Shown one piece after another: positions 25,254-34,403 of a stretch of DNA of 64,000 bases; within the stretch, counting starts at the first letter, position 1; each line of letters opens with the position of its first letter. The translations under genes were made by a program, and so were the position numbers. Source of the DNA: Halobellus ruber (GTDB lineage: Archaea > Halobacteriota > Halobacteria > Halobacteriales > Haloferacaceae); the NCBI RefSeq assembly GCF_014212355.1, contig NZ_JACKXD010000001.1, forward strand, positions 457,143 to 521,142, in the 5' to 3' direction. Under the pieces are notes generated by a model. That model did no database searches. It worked only from the letters and a program-made list of their open reading frames with translations, and was not told the origin of the DNA.

Positions 25254-27530
25254 TCACCCCTCGAACCGGTCGCGCTCCCGACTCACCACGTCGAGCCCGT
25301 CGCCGTAGTGGTCCGTGAGTGCGGCGTACGCCGACCCGAGCGCCCGCAGACAGGTCCGCTCGGAGGCGTAGCCGAGTTCCGCGGCGACCTCGCCGACGGG
25401 ACGCCCCTGGAGCACCTTCCGGATCAGGAGGCGTTCCGCACGCGGCTCCAAGGCGTCCCCGACCGACGGGCCGTCGCCGTCGTCTTCGGCCGGAGCTCCC
25501 GTCAGCGCCGCGAGCGCGAGCCGCCGGAACGGCGCCGGAGCGGTGGCGTACTGGCCGGGGCCGGCGGCGACACCGACGACGATCCGCCACTCCCGGTCGC
25601 TGAGGTCGGGCGCGTCGCCAGGAGGGCACGCTGACAGCACCCCCCGGACTACGTCGGGGTCGGCGTCGCGGAGCTGGTCGGACAGTTGGTCGGGTATCCG
25701 CTCGCGGACCCACCGGGCGTGCCGCCGGGCGAGCGCCTCCCCCGCCGGCGACAGCGGGTCAACCATCAGCGCGGAGTACTCGCCGCTCGCGTCGTTTCTG
25801 GTGGTCGAGACGTGGACCGTCCGGTAGCCGTTCGCCGCCCAGAAATCGAGCAGCTCCGGCGTCGCGCCGTACCCGACCCCGAGGTAGTCGACCTCGCCGT
25901 CGAACTCCGCCCGGATCCGGGCGAGCAGCGCCGACCCCAACCCCCGTGACCGGGCAGCGTGGTGGGTCGCGATCCGAACGACGCGGTAGCCAACCGGAAC
26001 GCCGGCGGCCTCGTCGCGGAGCTGGCTCGTGAACACGTCGGGGAGCATGTTCCCACGAACCCGCTCGCCCTCGTACATGGCCGCCCGCGTCTCCGCGTCG
26101 AGCCCGCCCTCGCGGGCGAGCAGCGCGACGCTCACCACGTGACCGTCGTGTTCGAGCGTCCGGACCCGGAGGTTGGGCGCGTCGAGCAGTCGCGCCAGGT
26201 CGTCCGGCTCGGTGCGGTAGTGGGCCAGCACCAGCAACCCGAACACCTCCCGGAGGCGGTGCTCGTCCGCCGCGAGGTCGGCTGCAGTGGGTGCACAGTA
26301 GGCTACTGACGACGGCGACGCGTCGGCGACGAGCGGGTCGACCGCGGGCCGGGCGTCCAAAAGCAGCGCGCGGAACGCCCACGACTCCACCGGGTCGTCC
26401 GGGGCGTACCGGATCGGCTCCGACAGCGACACCTCGGTCAGGTCGTGGTGGGCGTCGGCCAGCCGCTCGGCGAACCGGACCGAAAACCCCCGCCCGGCTC
26501 CCTCGTAGCCGTGGACCGTCGTGAAGAAGCCGACCGCGTCGGCGTCGAGGAACGCCGAGAGCCGCCGAACCGGCAGCGCCGCAGCCTCGTCGACGAGCAC
26601 CGCGTCCGGATCCCCCGGGAGGTCTGCGGCCGCCCCCGGCTCCCGAAACCGGATCCGGCCGCCGGCGTCGGTCGTGATCGTCCCCTCCTCGCACCGGTCG
26701 AGCCCTCCGAGCCCCGACAGCAGTTCGTCGGCACGGTCGAACACCTCGGCTGCGCTCCGGCGTTCCGGCGCAGTGACCAGGACATCGCACCCCGCGGCCG
26801 CGAGCGACCCCGCGGCCAACCCTGCGGCGCTGGATTTTCCCCGTCCTCGGTCTGCCTCGACGACGACCGCGGCCGGACCGGACCTACCGACCGACAACGC
26901 CTCCAGCGCGTGGAGCGTCCGCGACTGGTCACCCGTCAGACACGCCTCGTACGCGGCGGCGGGGAACCGCCGCACGGTCGCGGCCGGCGTCGTCGGCGAC
27001 GAGCGGGTCGGCGGGGAGTCGTCGGCCGCACCACGGCGTTCGATTTCGCCCGCGTCGACGTCGACGACGGCGATGCCGGGATGGCTCCGGATCGTCTCGA
27101 TCACGCGCGTCCGGAACCGGTCGCCGACCGCGTCGACGCCGAAGGGCGGCACCGCGAGCGACTCGGCGAACGAGCCCGCCGGCCACGAGTCGAGCGGGGG
27201 CGTCAACACCACGAACAGCCCGCCGCCGTCGACGACGCCCACCAGCCGGCCGAGCACGTTCGGCGAGAACCCCTCGTGGGCGTCGCAGACGACGACCGTT
27301 CGGGTCGACCCGAGCAACCGGTCGGATTGCTCAGGCGGCACCCGCTCGAACCGGAACCCCTCCCGAGCCGTGACGACCGTGACCTCCTCGTTCGGGACGT
27401 CGGCGCCCTCGACGGCGTCGAACGCGGCGTCGATGCCGGCGTCGCGGCCGCCGGCGAGCACCAGCATCCGTCGGTGGTCGGCCCGCTCGGCCGCCGCCCG
27501 GAGTTCCGCGGCCACTGCGGCGACGTTCAT
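25254..27530 (-). CDS. tmcA: tRNA(Met) cytidine acetyltransferase TmcA
   Basis: A 758-residue RNA acetyltransferase that makes N4-acetylcytidine in tRNA and, in archaea, other RNAs. It has a DUF1726-like N-terminal domain, an RNA-helicase module with Walker A VVEADRGRGKSSAAGLAAG and Walker B AVLVDEAAALPVRRL, a GNAT domain (VGYRVVRIATHHAARSRGLG) and a C-terminal tRNA-binding region. The motif LSEPIRYAPDDPVE before the GNAT part is characteristic. ATG at 27530. It is divergent from the L7Ae cluster. Confidence 0.93.
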   Translation of the reverse strand: MNVAAVAAELRAAAERADHRRMLVLAGGRDAGIDAAFDAVEGADVPNEEVTVVTAREGFRFERVPPEQSDRLLGSTRTVVVCDAHEGFSPNVLGRLVGVVDGGGLFVVLTPPLDSWPAGSFAESLAVPPFGVDAVGDRFRTRVIETIRSHPGIAVVDVDAGEIERRGAADDSPPTRSSPTTPAATVRRFPAAAYEACLTGDQSRTLHALEALSVGRSGPAAVVVEADRGRGKSSAAGLAAGSLAAAGCDVLVTAPERRSAAEVFDRADELLSGLGGLDRCEEGTITTDAGGRIRFREPGAAADLPGDPDAVLVDEAAALPVRRLSAFLDADAVGFFTTVHGYEGAGRGFSVRFAERLADAHHDLTEVSLSEPIRYAPDDPVESWAFRALLLDARPAVDPLVADASPSSVAYCAPTAADLAADEHRLREVFGLLVLAHYRTEPDDLARLLDAPNLRVRTLEHDGHVVSVALLAREGGLDAETRAAMYEGERVRGNMLPDVFTSQLRDEAAGVPVGYRVVRIATHHAARSRGLGSALLARIRAEFDGEVDYLGVGYGATPELLDFWAANGYRTVHVSTTRNDASGEYSALMVDPLSPAGEALARRHARWVRERIPDQLSDQLRDADPDVVRGVLSACPPGDAPDLSDREWRIVVGVAAGPGQYATAPAPFRRLALAALTGAPAEDDGDGPSVGDALEPRAERLLIRKVLQGRPVGEVAAELGYASERTCLRALGSAYAALTDHYGDGLDVVSRERDRFEG

Positions 27531-27683
27531 ATCGGTCAGTCGGCCGCCCGGAGTAAGGGGGTTGTGTTCGGCCCGGGGCCGTGGGCCGCCGGCCTGAACT
27601 GGGAAGCCCTCGGGTCCCGCTCCCGGTGTTTGCGGCGGCCGCCCCCGTGTGTCGATGTCCCACGGTAGACCGCCATTGAAAGC

Positions 27684-27697
27684 GCTTTTATGCAATC
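27684..27697 (+). promoter_or_regulatory. TATA element for the rpl7ae-ndk cluster
   Basis: The sequence AGCGCTTTTATGCA is the most TATA-like segment in the 281-base divergent spacer between tmcA and rpl7ae. It lies about 120 bases before the L7Ae ATG, leaving a leader of roughly 95 bases. The exact start site is inference. Confidence 0.45.
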
Positions 27698-27811
27698 CCG
27701 AGCAACTCTTCTCTACAGCCTGCCCGGGGTTGATGATGCTCCCCGCCGTCAGGGACGCGGTGCGGTTCCGGCGGGGCGGTCGAGCCCGCGAGCAGGAGAG
27801 GAGATCCACCA

Positions 27812-28174
27812 ATGTCAGTCTACGTAGAATTCGACGTTCCGGCCGACCTCGCTGAGGACGCCCTCGAGGCGCTCGAGGTCGCCAGAGACACAGGTACAGT
27901 AAAGAAGGGAACCAACGAGACGACCAAGGCCGTCGAGCGCGGCACCGCCGAACTCCTCCTGATCGCGGAGGACGTCTCCCCCGAGGAGATCGTGATGCAC
28001 CTGCCAGAACTCGCAGACGAGAAGGGCATCCCGTACGTCTTCATCGAGACCCAAGACGAGGTCGGCCGCGCCGCGGGCCTCGAAGTCGGCTCGGCGGCCG
28101 CCGCCATCGTCGACGCCGGCGACGCCGAGGCCGACGTCGAGGACATCGCCGGCAAGGTCGAGGAACTCCGGTAA
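27812..28174 (+). CDS. rpl7ae: Large-subunit ribosomal protein L7Ae
   Basis: A 120-residue kink-turn-binding protein. It is part of the 50S subunit and also the core protein of box C/D and H/ACA RNPs and RNase P. Signature sequences are [20 protein letters not shown] and [20 protein letters not shown]. Length is standard. GAGGAG stretches at about 27796-27803 provide a Shine-Dalgarno sequence. It heads the L7Ae-S28e-L24e-Ndk order that is conserved in archaea. Confidence 0.97.
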   Translation: MSVYVEFDVPADLAEDALEALEVARDTGTVKKGTNETTKAVERGTAELLLIAEDVSPEEIVMHLPELADEKGIPYVFIETQDEVGRAAGLEVGSAAAAIVDAGDAEADVEDIAGKVEELR

Positions 28175-28180
28175 GCCACG

Positions 28181-28405
28181 ATGAGCGCAGAAGAGACCGC
28201 CAGCGACTCCACGTCCGCCGAGGTCATCGAGGTCGTTGGCAAGACGGGGATGCACGGCGAAGCGATGCAGGTCAAATGTCGCATCCGCGAGGGCTCGGAT
28301 CAGGGCCGGATCATCACCCGGAACGTCCTGGGGCCGGTCCGGCAGGGCGACGTCCTCCAGTTGCGGGAGACCCAGCGCGACGCCGACTCCATCGGAGGCA
28401 GATAG
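28181..28405 (+). CDS. rps28e: Small-subunit ribosomal protein S28e
   Basis: A 74-residue OB-fold protein of the 30S subunit. Diagnostic text is [20 protein letters not shown] and the C-terminal [18 protein letters not shown]28e proteins typically end close to an L-R-E-T motif followed by a charged tail. It begins 6 bases after rpl7ae and is co-transcribed with it. Confidence 0.96.
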   Translation: MSAEETASDSTSAEVIEVVGKTGMHGEAMQVKCRIREGSDQGRIITRNVLGPVRQGDVLQLRETQRDADSIGGR

Positions 28406-28406
28406 T

Positions 28407-28598
28407 ATGGTCGAAACACGAACCTGCGATTTCACCGGCGAGGAGATCGAACCCGGCACGGGGACGATGCTCGTGAAGAACGACGGAACGATCCTCCACT
28501 TCAAGGACTCGAAGGCCGAGAAGAACTACCGGCTGGGGCGTGAGCCCCGCGATCTGGAGTGGACACAGTCCGGCGGCGCCGACGAGGATAGCGAATGA
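28407..28598 (+). CDS. rpl24e: Large-subunit ribosomal protein L24e
   Basis: A 63-residue zinc-ribbon-like ribosomal protein. It contains RTCDFTGEEIEPGTGTMLV and LHFKDSKAEKNYRLGREPRD, the core of the family. Only one cysteine of the usual C-x-x-C pair is kept (C-D-F-T rather than C-x-x-C), which is common in haloarchaeal L24e. It begins one base after the rps28e stop. Confidence 0.95.
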   Translation: MVETRTCDFTGEEIEPGTGTMLVKNDGTILHFKDSKAEKNYRLGREPRDLEWTQSGGADEDSE

Positions 28599-28671
28599 GT
28601 TCCGATAGACGTTCCGGCTCGCTTCGCTCGCGGGCTGCGACTATCGACGCCACGCTCACCGGGTGGTTCGC

Positions 28672-29142
28672 GTGAGCCACCACGACGAACGAACCTTCGT
28701 GATGGTCAAACCCGACGGCGTCCAGCGCGGCCTTATCGGCGAGATCGTCTCCCGGTTCGAGGAGCGCGGCCTGAAACTCGTCGGCGGGAAGTTCATCCGG
28801 ATCGATCAGGATCTCGCCCACGACCACTACGGCGAACACGCCGAGAAGCCGTTCTTCGAGGACCTCGTCGAGTTCATCACCTCCGGACCCGTCTTCGCGA
28901 TGGTCTGGGAGGGCGCCGATGCGACCCGGCAGGTCCGATCGATGGTCGGCGAGACCGACCCCGCGGAATCGGATCCCGGCACGATCCGCGGGGACTTCGG
29001 GCTGGATCTCGGCCGCAACGTCGTTCACGCCTCCGACCACGAGGACGAGGGCGCAAACGAACGCGAGATCGACCTCTTCTTCGACGACGACGAGCTGCTC
29101 GACTACGAGCGGATCGACGCGGCCTGGCTCTACGAGGAGTAA
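28672..29142 (+). CDS. ndk: Nucleoside diphosphate kinase
   Basis: A 156-residue NDK that balances nucleoside triphosphates. The ATP site is [19 protein letters not shown], and the phosphate-accepting histidine is in [20 protein letters not shown]. All catalytic residues are present. The GTG at 28672 gives the normal N-terminus; a slightly longer start at 28663 is possible. The 73-base gap after rpl24e is the only sizeable spacer in the cluster. Confidence 0.95.
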   Translation: MSHHDERTFVMVKPDGVQRGLIGEIVSRFEERGLKLVGGKFIRIDQDLAHDHYGEHAEKPFFEDLVEFITSGPVFAMVWEGADATRQVRSMVGETDPAESDPGTIRGDFGLDLGRNVVHASDHEDEGANEREIDLFFDDDELLDYERIDAAWLYEE

Positions 29143-29210
29143 GTTCCCGCGGATCCCGCCCGACGGGAGTCACCGAACTCCTCTTTGCCCCCCGCCCGCT
29201 ACCGTCGGGT

Positions 29211-29492
29211 ATGTTCGAGTGGATGGCGCGGGTCTGGGGCGCGGCGGCGGTCGTGTTCGGCCTCGCCGGCGCGGCCGTTCCGCGGCGCGTGATCGACGTC
29301 GCCGAACGGCTCGTGCTCGTCGGCTACGAGAACCCCGAGGAGTTGGAACCCAGCGAGTGGTACGTCGCCGCCGTGCGGGCGAAGTTCGGGCTGGTCGCGG
29401 TCACGGGTGCGGTGGTATTGGCGCTGGAGTACGCTGATTTCGGAGATGGTGACGCGAACGGACCGGAGAACCCGGAGGCGACCGACGCCTAA
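29211..29492 (+). CDS. Small membrane protein of unknown function
   Basis: A 93-residue protein with hydrophobic segments near both ends (WGAAAVVFGLAGAAVP and FGLVAVTGAVVLALEY). Between them is the conserved-looking VLVGYENPEELEPSEWYVAA, and the tail is acidic. The arrangement suggests two helices with a short cytoplasmic or external loop. I do not recognise a named family. It lies 68 bases after ndk on the same strand and is convergent with the methionine synthase pair. Confidence 0.7.
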   Translation: MFEWMARVWGAAAVVFGLAGAAVPRRVIDVAERLVLVGYENPEELEPSEWYVAAVRAKFGLVAVTGAVVLALEYADFGDGDANGPENPEATDA

Positions 29493-29500
29493 CGGCAGCG

Positions 29501-30565
29501 TTACGCTTCAGGCACCCGCACGTCGAGTTCGCCGGCGTCGAGTTCGGTCTCGACCTCGCGGGCGGCCCGGACTAAGTTCTCGGTCTTCCGGTAGGCAACC
29601 TCGCGGGGCAACAGCTTCACGCCGCAGTCCGGGGAGACGGTGAGCTTCTCCGGCGGGACGACCTTCAGCCCCTGGCGGATGTTGCGCTTGATCTCCTCGA
29701 CGGTCTCGACCTCCGCGTCGTGGACGTCGACGACGCCGAGTCCGAGGTCCGGCTCGAACGCCGGATCCCGGAAGACCTCGATCTGCTCGTAGCCGTCGTT
29801 GCACAACTCCACGTCGAACTCGTCGATCGGGAAGTCGTTGATCTCGGGGTAGATCCGGGAGTAATCGCCGTAGCAGACGTGGAGCCCGATCCGGACCTCG
29901 TCGGCGATCCCGTCGACGATGCGTTCCAGCGATTCCCCGACGATCGCGTGATCGTCCGGCGTCGTCGCGAGGGCGGGCTCGTCGATCTGGATGTACCGGG
30001 CGCCCGCATCCACCAGCTTGCCGATCTCCTGGTTCACCAGATCCGCGAGGTCGTACGCCAGCGACTCCTCGTCGTCGTACGCCTCGTTGAACGACCACCG
30101 GGCCAGGGTGTACGGCCCCGTAATCGGTACTTTCACCGGCTTGGTGGCGACGCCCTGTGTGAACTCGAACTCCTCGACCAGCCACGGCTCGTCGTAGGCG
30201 ACCTCCGAGACCACGGAGGGCTTGTCGAAGTAGTTGTGGCCCCACACCTTCACGGGCCCGTTGAACTCGTAGCCCGGAATCCGGTGGGCGAAGTACTCCA
30301 CCATCTCCTCGCGGCGCATCTCGCCGTCGACGACCGTGTCCAGCCCCGCCCGCTCGTGTTCCTCGGTGATCAGTCGGGCGGCGTCGTCGTGGGCTTCCTG
30401 GAGGTCGTCGTCGTCGAACCTGGCGTCGTCGTCCGCCGCGAGCTCCGTCGCGCGGTTGAGCCACGTGGGCTTGGGGTAGCTCCCGACCACGGTGGTCAGA
30501 AGGAAGTGATCGGCGTCGTGGTCGTCGGGCCGGAACTGCGCGCGGTTGTCGGCCTCGCGAGCCAT
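29501..30565 (-). CDS. Cobalamin-independent methionine synthase-like, catalytic half
   Basis: A 354-residue protein equivalent to the C-terminal catalytic barrel of MetE. Zinc and homocysteine residues are visible in LLTTVVGSYPKPTWLNRATE, in IQIDEPAL, in IGLHVCYGDYSRIYP (the H-x-C zinc ligands) and in LTVSPDCGVKLLPREVAYRK (the distal zinc cysteine). Archaeal forms take the methyl group from a non-folate donor. The ATG at 30565 overlaps the stop of the N-terminal partner as TAATG, so both are translated together. Confidence 0.88.
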   Translation of the reverse strand: MAREADNRAQFRPDDHDADHFLLTTVVGSYPKPTWLNRATELAADDDARFDDDDLQEAHDDAARLITEEHERAGLDTVVDGEMRREEMVEYFAHRIPGYEFNGPVKVWGHNYFDKPSVVSEVAYDEPWLVEEFEFTQGVATKPVKVPITGPYTLARWSFNEAYDDEESLAYDLADLVNQEIGKLVDAGARYIQIDEPALATTPDDHAIVGESLERIVDGIADEVRIGLHVCYGDYSRIYPEINDFPIDEFDVELCNDGYEQIEVFRDPAFEPDLGLGVVDVHDAEVETVEEIKRNIRQGLKVVPPEKLTVSPDCGVKLLPREVAYRKTENLVRAAREVETELDAGELDVRVPEA

Positions 30566-31575
30566 TATGCGTGCACCTCCCGTTCGAGGTCGGCCGCGGC
30601 TCCCACCCCGTCGAGTTTCGCCCGGTGTTTGTTCACGGGCAGGTAGAACGGCTCGGTGTTGGTGCTCAGGTAGACCCGCTCGAAGTCGGTCGCCGGGACC
30701 TGCTCGGTGAACCACGCCGCGCGCTCCCGGAGGGTCTCGGGCGATTCGACCAGGGTGTTCTGGCCGTCGGCCACGCCGAGCGCGACGTCGTCGGTGATCC
30801 CGTATTCGACGGCGTTGTAGACCGTCCCCTCCCTGTCGGCGGCGACGACGTCCAGCCCCACGGCGTCGATGTCGGCGTCCAGCAGGTGGGCGTAGGTCTT
30901 CTCGTCGAGCGCGCCGAAGTAGGTGTAGACGACCACGTCGGCGTCGGTCGCGCCCGCGACGGTGTCGATCGCCTCGGGGACGACCCCCGCGAGGTCGTCG
31001 TCGGGCGGGGCCGCCACGAGGGAGGGATCCAGCAGGAACAGCGTCTCGTGGGCCGGGAACGATTCGACCTCGCCGGCGAGAAACGACGCCACCGCGTCGA
31101 GGAACTCCCGCTCGTCGCCGTAGAACTCGTCGGTCGCGAGGTCCGCAAGCGAGTATGGCCCCGGGAGGACCGCCTGCAGCGGGGCCTCGTCGTCAAGCAG
31201 GTCGGCGGCGGCCGCGAGGTCGGCCGGCACGTCGCCGGAGGACGTCAGCTCCCCGGTGACGCGGGGATCGCGGTAGAAGTTGTTGTTGTCGTAGTACCGC
31301 ACGATCCCGCCGGTCTCGACGTTGTCGTGGACCGCAAGCGGGTGTGCGAGCATGTCGTCCCACCGGAGGCTCCCCTCGACGACGCGGTCGAGGCCGGCGT
31401 CGAGCTGTTCGTCGACGACCGTCGACCGGGCGTCGTCGTAGACGTCTACGACCGCCTCGGACTCGTCGCCGGAGATCAGGTCGCCCTTCTGGTGGCCTTT
31501 CAGATCCGCCAACTCGGACTTCGCGGGATCCGGCAGCGGGAACAAGCTGGGTGTCGTCGCGACGAATTCCGTCAT
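30565..31575 (-). CDS. MetE-like N-terminal-type barrel protein
   Basis: A 336-residue protein of the MetE/UROD-like barrel class (TPSLFPLPDPAKSELADLKG, YYDNNNFYRDPRVTGEL, PLQAVLPGPYSLADLATDEF). It lacks the H-x-C zinc site seen in its downstream partner, so it probably takes the role of the non-catalytic N-terminal barrel of long bacterial MetE. The split into two adjacent genes is the normal archaeal state. First gene of the pair, with a promoter at 31601-31612. Confidence 0.82.
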   Translation of the reverse strand: MTEFVATTPSLFPLPDPAKSELADLKGHQKGDLISGDESEAVVDVYDDARSTVVDEQLDAGLDRVVEGSLRWDDMLAHPLAVHDNVETGGIVRYYDNNNFYRDPRVTGELTSSGDVPADLAAAADLLDDEAPLQAVLPGPYSLADLATDEFYGDEREFLDAVASFLAGEVESFPAHETLFLLDPSLVAAPPDDDLAGVVPEAIDTVAGATDADVVVYTYFGALDEKTYAHLLDADIDAVGLDVVAADREGTVYNAVEYGITDDVALGVADGQNTLVESPETLRERAAWFTEQVPATDFERVYLSTNTEPFYLPVNKHRAKLDGVGAAADLEREVHA

Positions 31576-31600
31576 CGTGAACCAGTAGGAAATGCCGTCG

Positions 31601-31612
31601 CTTAATATTTAC
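31601..31612 (-). promoter_or_regulatory. TATA element for the metE-like pair
   Basis: On the minus strand this reads AGTAAATATTAAG, centred about 30 bases before the ATG at 31575. The distance predicts a leaderless or nearly leaderless transcript. Confidence 0.6.
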
Positions 31613-31639
31613 TAAACCGTAGTATGCTTGTAAGTTATT

Positions 31640-32266
31640 TTACGGGGCGTTCGACGGGCGCAACGCAACGACTGAGAGGGTCTCGAACGGGTACGACTCC
31701 TCGACGACCGCCCCGTCGTCGATGTCGAATCCCCGGTCGGTCGCGTAGTCGAGTACCGCGTCGTACCCCGCAAGCGAACTCACGAGCAGGAGCACGATCC
31801 CGTCGGGCCGAAGCACGCGTGGGACCGACTCCAAGAACGGCTCGATCAGTTCGCGGCCGGACTCCCCGCCGGACAGCGCCCGCTCCATCCAGTCGTCCCA
31901 CTCGTTTTCGGGATCCGTCGGCAAGTACGGCGGATTGAACGCCACAGTGTCGAAGGCGTCGTGGGTGAAGGCGGCGACCAGGTCGGCCCGGACGACCGCA
32001 AACGCCGGTCCCCCGTCGGCTCCCGTCCGGTCCTGTGCCGCCCGACAGGCGTGCGGACTGCGGTCGCTGGCGACCACCTCGGTCACGCCGTCGGTCGCGG
32101 CGGCCCGTTCGGCGACCCACCCCGAACCGGTCCCCACCTCCAGCAGCCGGCCGTGGCCGCGCTTCTCGATCGCCGACGCGAGCAGTCCGGAGTCCTCCGC
32201 CGGTTCGTAGACCTTCCGCGACATCCCCCGCCGGGCGGCGAGGTCGTCCCGCGATCCGTCGGTCAC
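31640..32266 (-). CDS. HemK2/Mtq2-type release-factor methyltransferase
   Basis: A 208-residue class I SAM methyltransferase. The N-terminal VYEPAEDSGLLASAIEKRG, motif I LLEVGTGSGWVAERAA and the catalytic FNPPYLPTD (N-P-P-Y) mark the archaeal/eukaryotic HemK2 group, which methylates the glutamine of aRF1's GGQ motif. The GTG at 32266 is preferred over ATG 32224 because it overlaps the mscS stop as GTGA and keeps the DLAARRG stretch seen in relatives. Last gene of the L21e-to-HemK run. Confidence 0.88.
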   Translation of the reverse strand: MTDGSRDDLAARRGMSRKVYEPAEDSGLLASAIEKRGHGRLLEVGTGSGWVAERAAATDGVTEVVASDRSPHACRAAQDRTGADGGPAFAVVRADLVAAFTHDAFDTVAFNPPYLPTDPENEWDDWMERALSGGESGRELIEPFLESVPRVLRPDGIVLLLVSSLAGYDAVLDYATDRGFDIDDGAVVEESYPFETLSVVALRPSNAP

Positions 32267-33420
32267 GACTCCCGTGCCTCGGTGGCGTCGCCGTCCGCAC
32301 CGGCGAGCACGAACCCCTCGGCCTCCTCGCGACCCATCAGTTCGCGCTGCGGGAACGGGATCTTGATCCCCTCGGCCTCGAAGGCGCTCTTGACCGCGCC
32401 GAGCACCGCGGTCCGCGACCGCCACCGACGGCGTGCGCTGGGGTTGTCGATCCAGTATCTGACGCCCAGGATCACTGCGGAGTCGTCGAACCGCTTGAGG
32501 ACGACCTGCGGGGTCGGCACTGTCATCGGCTCGTCCAGCGCCTTCACCGCGTCCCGTGCCACCTCGGCGGCCCGTTCGGCGTCGGTGTCGTAGTCGACGC
32601 CGACCTCCACCTCGATCCGGAGCCGCCCCTTCCGGCTGCGGTTGATCAGGCTCCGTGAGGAGACCACGTCGTTGGGGATCATCACGTACTCGCCGTCGAA
32701 CGTCTGGATCCGGGTGTTGACGATCGTGATGTCTGTCACGATCCCCTCGTTGTCCCCGACCTCGATCCAGTCGCCGATCTCGAAGGGCCGGGAGAACATC
32801 AGCACGAACCCCGCGAGCAGGGCGCCGAGGGTCTGTCTGGCCGCCATCCCGACCACGATCCCCAGGAAGCCTGCCCCGACCAGGATCCCGCCGATGTTGA
32901 CCTGCCACAGCGTGAGGATCAGTAGGAAGGAGATCACGTACAGCGAGACCTGCCCGACGCGGAACGCGATCTCGCGTTCGTGCTCCCCCAGCGACCCCCG
33001 CGCCCGGGCGACCTCCTCGACCAACTGTCTGATCAGCCCGGTCATCGTGTACGCGCCGATCAGAAACAGGATCGAGATCCCGAACCGCACCAGCGTCTCG
33101 GGCCCGAGGTTGGCTGTAAACACGCCCAGAAGCTGGCTCGAGAGCCCCCACACAGCCACGATCACCAGACCGCCGACTGCGGCGACGAACATCGTCCCGA
33201 GCGTTACGAGGAGGTGCCAGCCGGTCTGGGGGAGTCGGTCGGGGTCGATTGCGTGGAGCCGGTCGGTGCGGCTCAGGATCGCCGTGACCGCGACCGCGAT
33301 GCCGAAGGTGACGACCGCCCGACCGGTGGTCGAGGGGATCACCTGCGACAGCGACGACAGCGCGGTCTCGACCCGGGCGAGGACGCCCTGGAGCACCACT
33401 GTGGAGAACACCCGTGTCAC
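32263..33420 (-). CDS. MscS-family small-conductance mechanosensitive channel
   Basis: A 385-residue membrane protein with about four helices before the MscS core. The pore helix and beta domain are clear: VGAGFLGIVVGMAARQTLGA, LMFSRPFEIGDWIEVGDNEG, IVTDITIVNTRIQTFDGEYV and MIPNDVVSSRSLINRSRKGR. It releases osmolytes on hypo-osmotic shock. It starts with GTG one base after the ksgA stop and ends overlapping the HemK start. An unusual gene to find inside a translation cluster. Confidence 0.92.
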   Translation of the reverse strand: MTRVFSTVVLQGVLARVETALSSLSQVIPSTTGRAVVTFGIAVAVTAILSRTDRLHAIDPDRLPQTGWHLLVTLGTMFVAAVGGLVIVAVWGLSSQLLGVFTANLGPETLVRFGISILFLIGAYTMTGLIRQLVEEVARARGSLGEHEREIAFRVGQVSLYVISFLLILTLWQVNIGGILVGAGFLGIVVGMAARQTLGALLAGFVLMFSRPFEIGDWIEVGDNEGIVTDITIVNTRIQTFDGEYVMIPNDVVSSRSLINRSRKGRLRIEVEVGVDYDTDAERAAEVARDAVKALDEPMTVPTPQVVLKRFDDSAVILGVRYWIDNPSARRRWRSRTAVLGAVKSAFEAEGIKIPFPQRELMGREEAEGFVLAGADGDATEARES

Positions 33421-33421
33421 C

Positions 33422-34288
33422 TCACCGGCCGTGGTCGGCCGCGATGGTGGTCAACGCCGCGAACTCCGACGGCGCCAGCGACCCGGGCCGGGCGCGTAGC
33501 AAGTCCTCGTCCTCGGCGGCGACCGCGTCGACGACGGCCTCGGGGTCCGAGAGCCCCGAGATGTGCGCCGTGTTCCGGATCCCGTTCCTGACGGTCTTCC
33601 GGCGCTGGGTGAAAAGCGCCTTCACGAAGTCGAAGAAGAACCCCTCGTCTCCGACCTCGTAGTCGGGGTCGCGGGGCCTCACGCGGACGACCGCGCTCTC
33701 GACCTCCGGCTGGGGGTCGAACGCCGACGGCGGGATCACCTCTACGATCTCGACGTCGGCGTAGTGGCCGGCGGTGACCGACAGCCGACCGTAGTCGTCG
33801 GTGTCGGGGTCGGCCGCCATTCGCTCGGCGAACTCCCGCTGGAACGTCAGGACGAGCGGTCGCGACCGGGGGAGCAGTCGGAACGCGATCGGCGAGGAGA
33901 CCCCGTACGGCAGGTTCGAGACGCACGCCGAGAACTCCGGGAGGTCGACCTCGACCGCGTCGCCCTCGACCACGTGGAGGCGGCCCGCCTCGACCTCGTC
34001 GCTGAACTCCTCGCGGAGGAACGCCGCGAGCGAGGGGTCGCGTTCGATCGCGGTCACCCGCTCTCCGGTCCGGAGGAGGCGGTCTGTGAGTCCGCCGGTG
34101 CCGCCGCCGATCTCCAGGATGTGGGCGGTGTCGGTCCCGGGCGGCAGATACCCCGGAATCCGGTCTATGATGCGGTCGTCGACCAGGAAATGCTGGTCGC
34201 GGTCGGGGTCCCCCCGGACCCCTGCCCGCCGACGGAGGGCGTCGGGATCGCGGGACCCGGCCGCCGAGTCGGGCGTCGAATCGGTCAT
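33422..34288 (-). CDS. ksgA: 16S rRNA dimethyladenosine transferase KsgA/RsmA
   Basis: A 288-residue SAM-dependent enzyme that dimethylates two adjacent adenines at the 3' end of 16S rRNA during small-subunit assembly. Motif I is ILEIGGGTGGLTDRLL, the catalytic motif is VSNLPYGVSSPIAF, and the C-terminal RRKTVRNGIRNTAHISG is typical. ATG at 34288 follows a region with no family similarity. It sits between DUF655 and mscS. Confidence 0.95.
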   Translation of the reverse strand: MTDSTPDSAAGSRDPDALRRRAGVRGDPDRDQHFLVDDRIIDRIPGYLPPGTDTAHILEIGGGTGGLTDRLLRTGERVTAIERDPSLAAFLREEFSDEVEAGRLHVVEGDAVEVDLPEFSACVSNLPYGVSSPIAFRLLPRSRPLVLTFQREFAERMAADPDTDDYGRLSVTAGHYADVEIVEVIPPSAFDPQPEVESAVVRVRPRDPDYEVGDEGFFFDFVKALFTQRRKTVRNGIRNTAHISGLSDPEAVVDAVAAEDEDLLRARPGSLAPSEFAALTTIAADHGR

Positions 34289-34403
34289 CGACGGCGGTTG
34301 TAGCCGCGCCCGTGTAAACATCTCGACTCGTCGACGCGGGCGGTACGCACGGATCACGGGCCGATACCGCCTTTCTCACCCCTGTCTCTGCCGCCGGCGC
34401 CGC

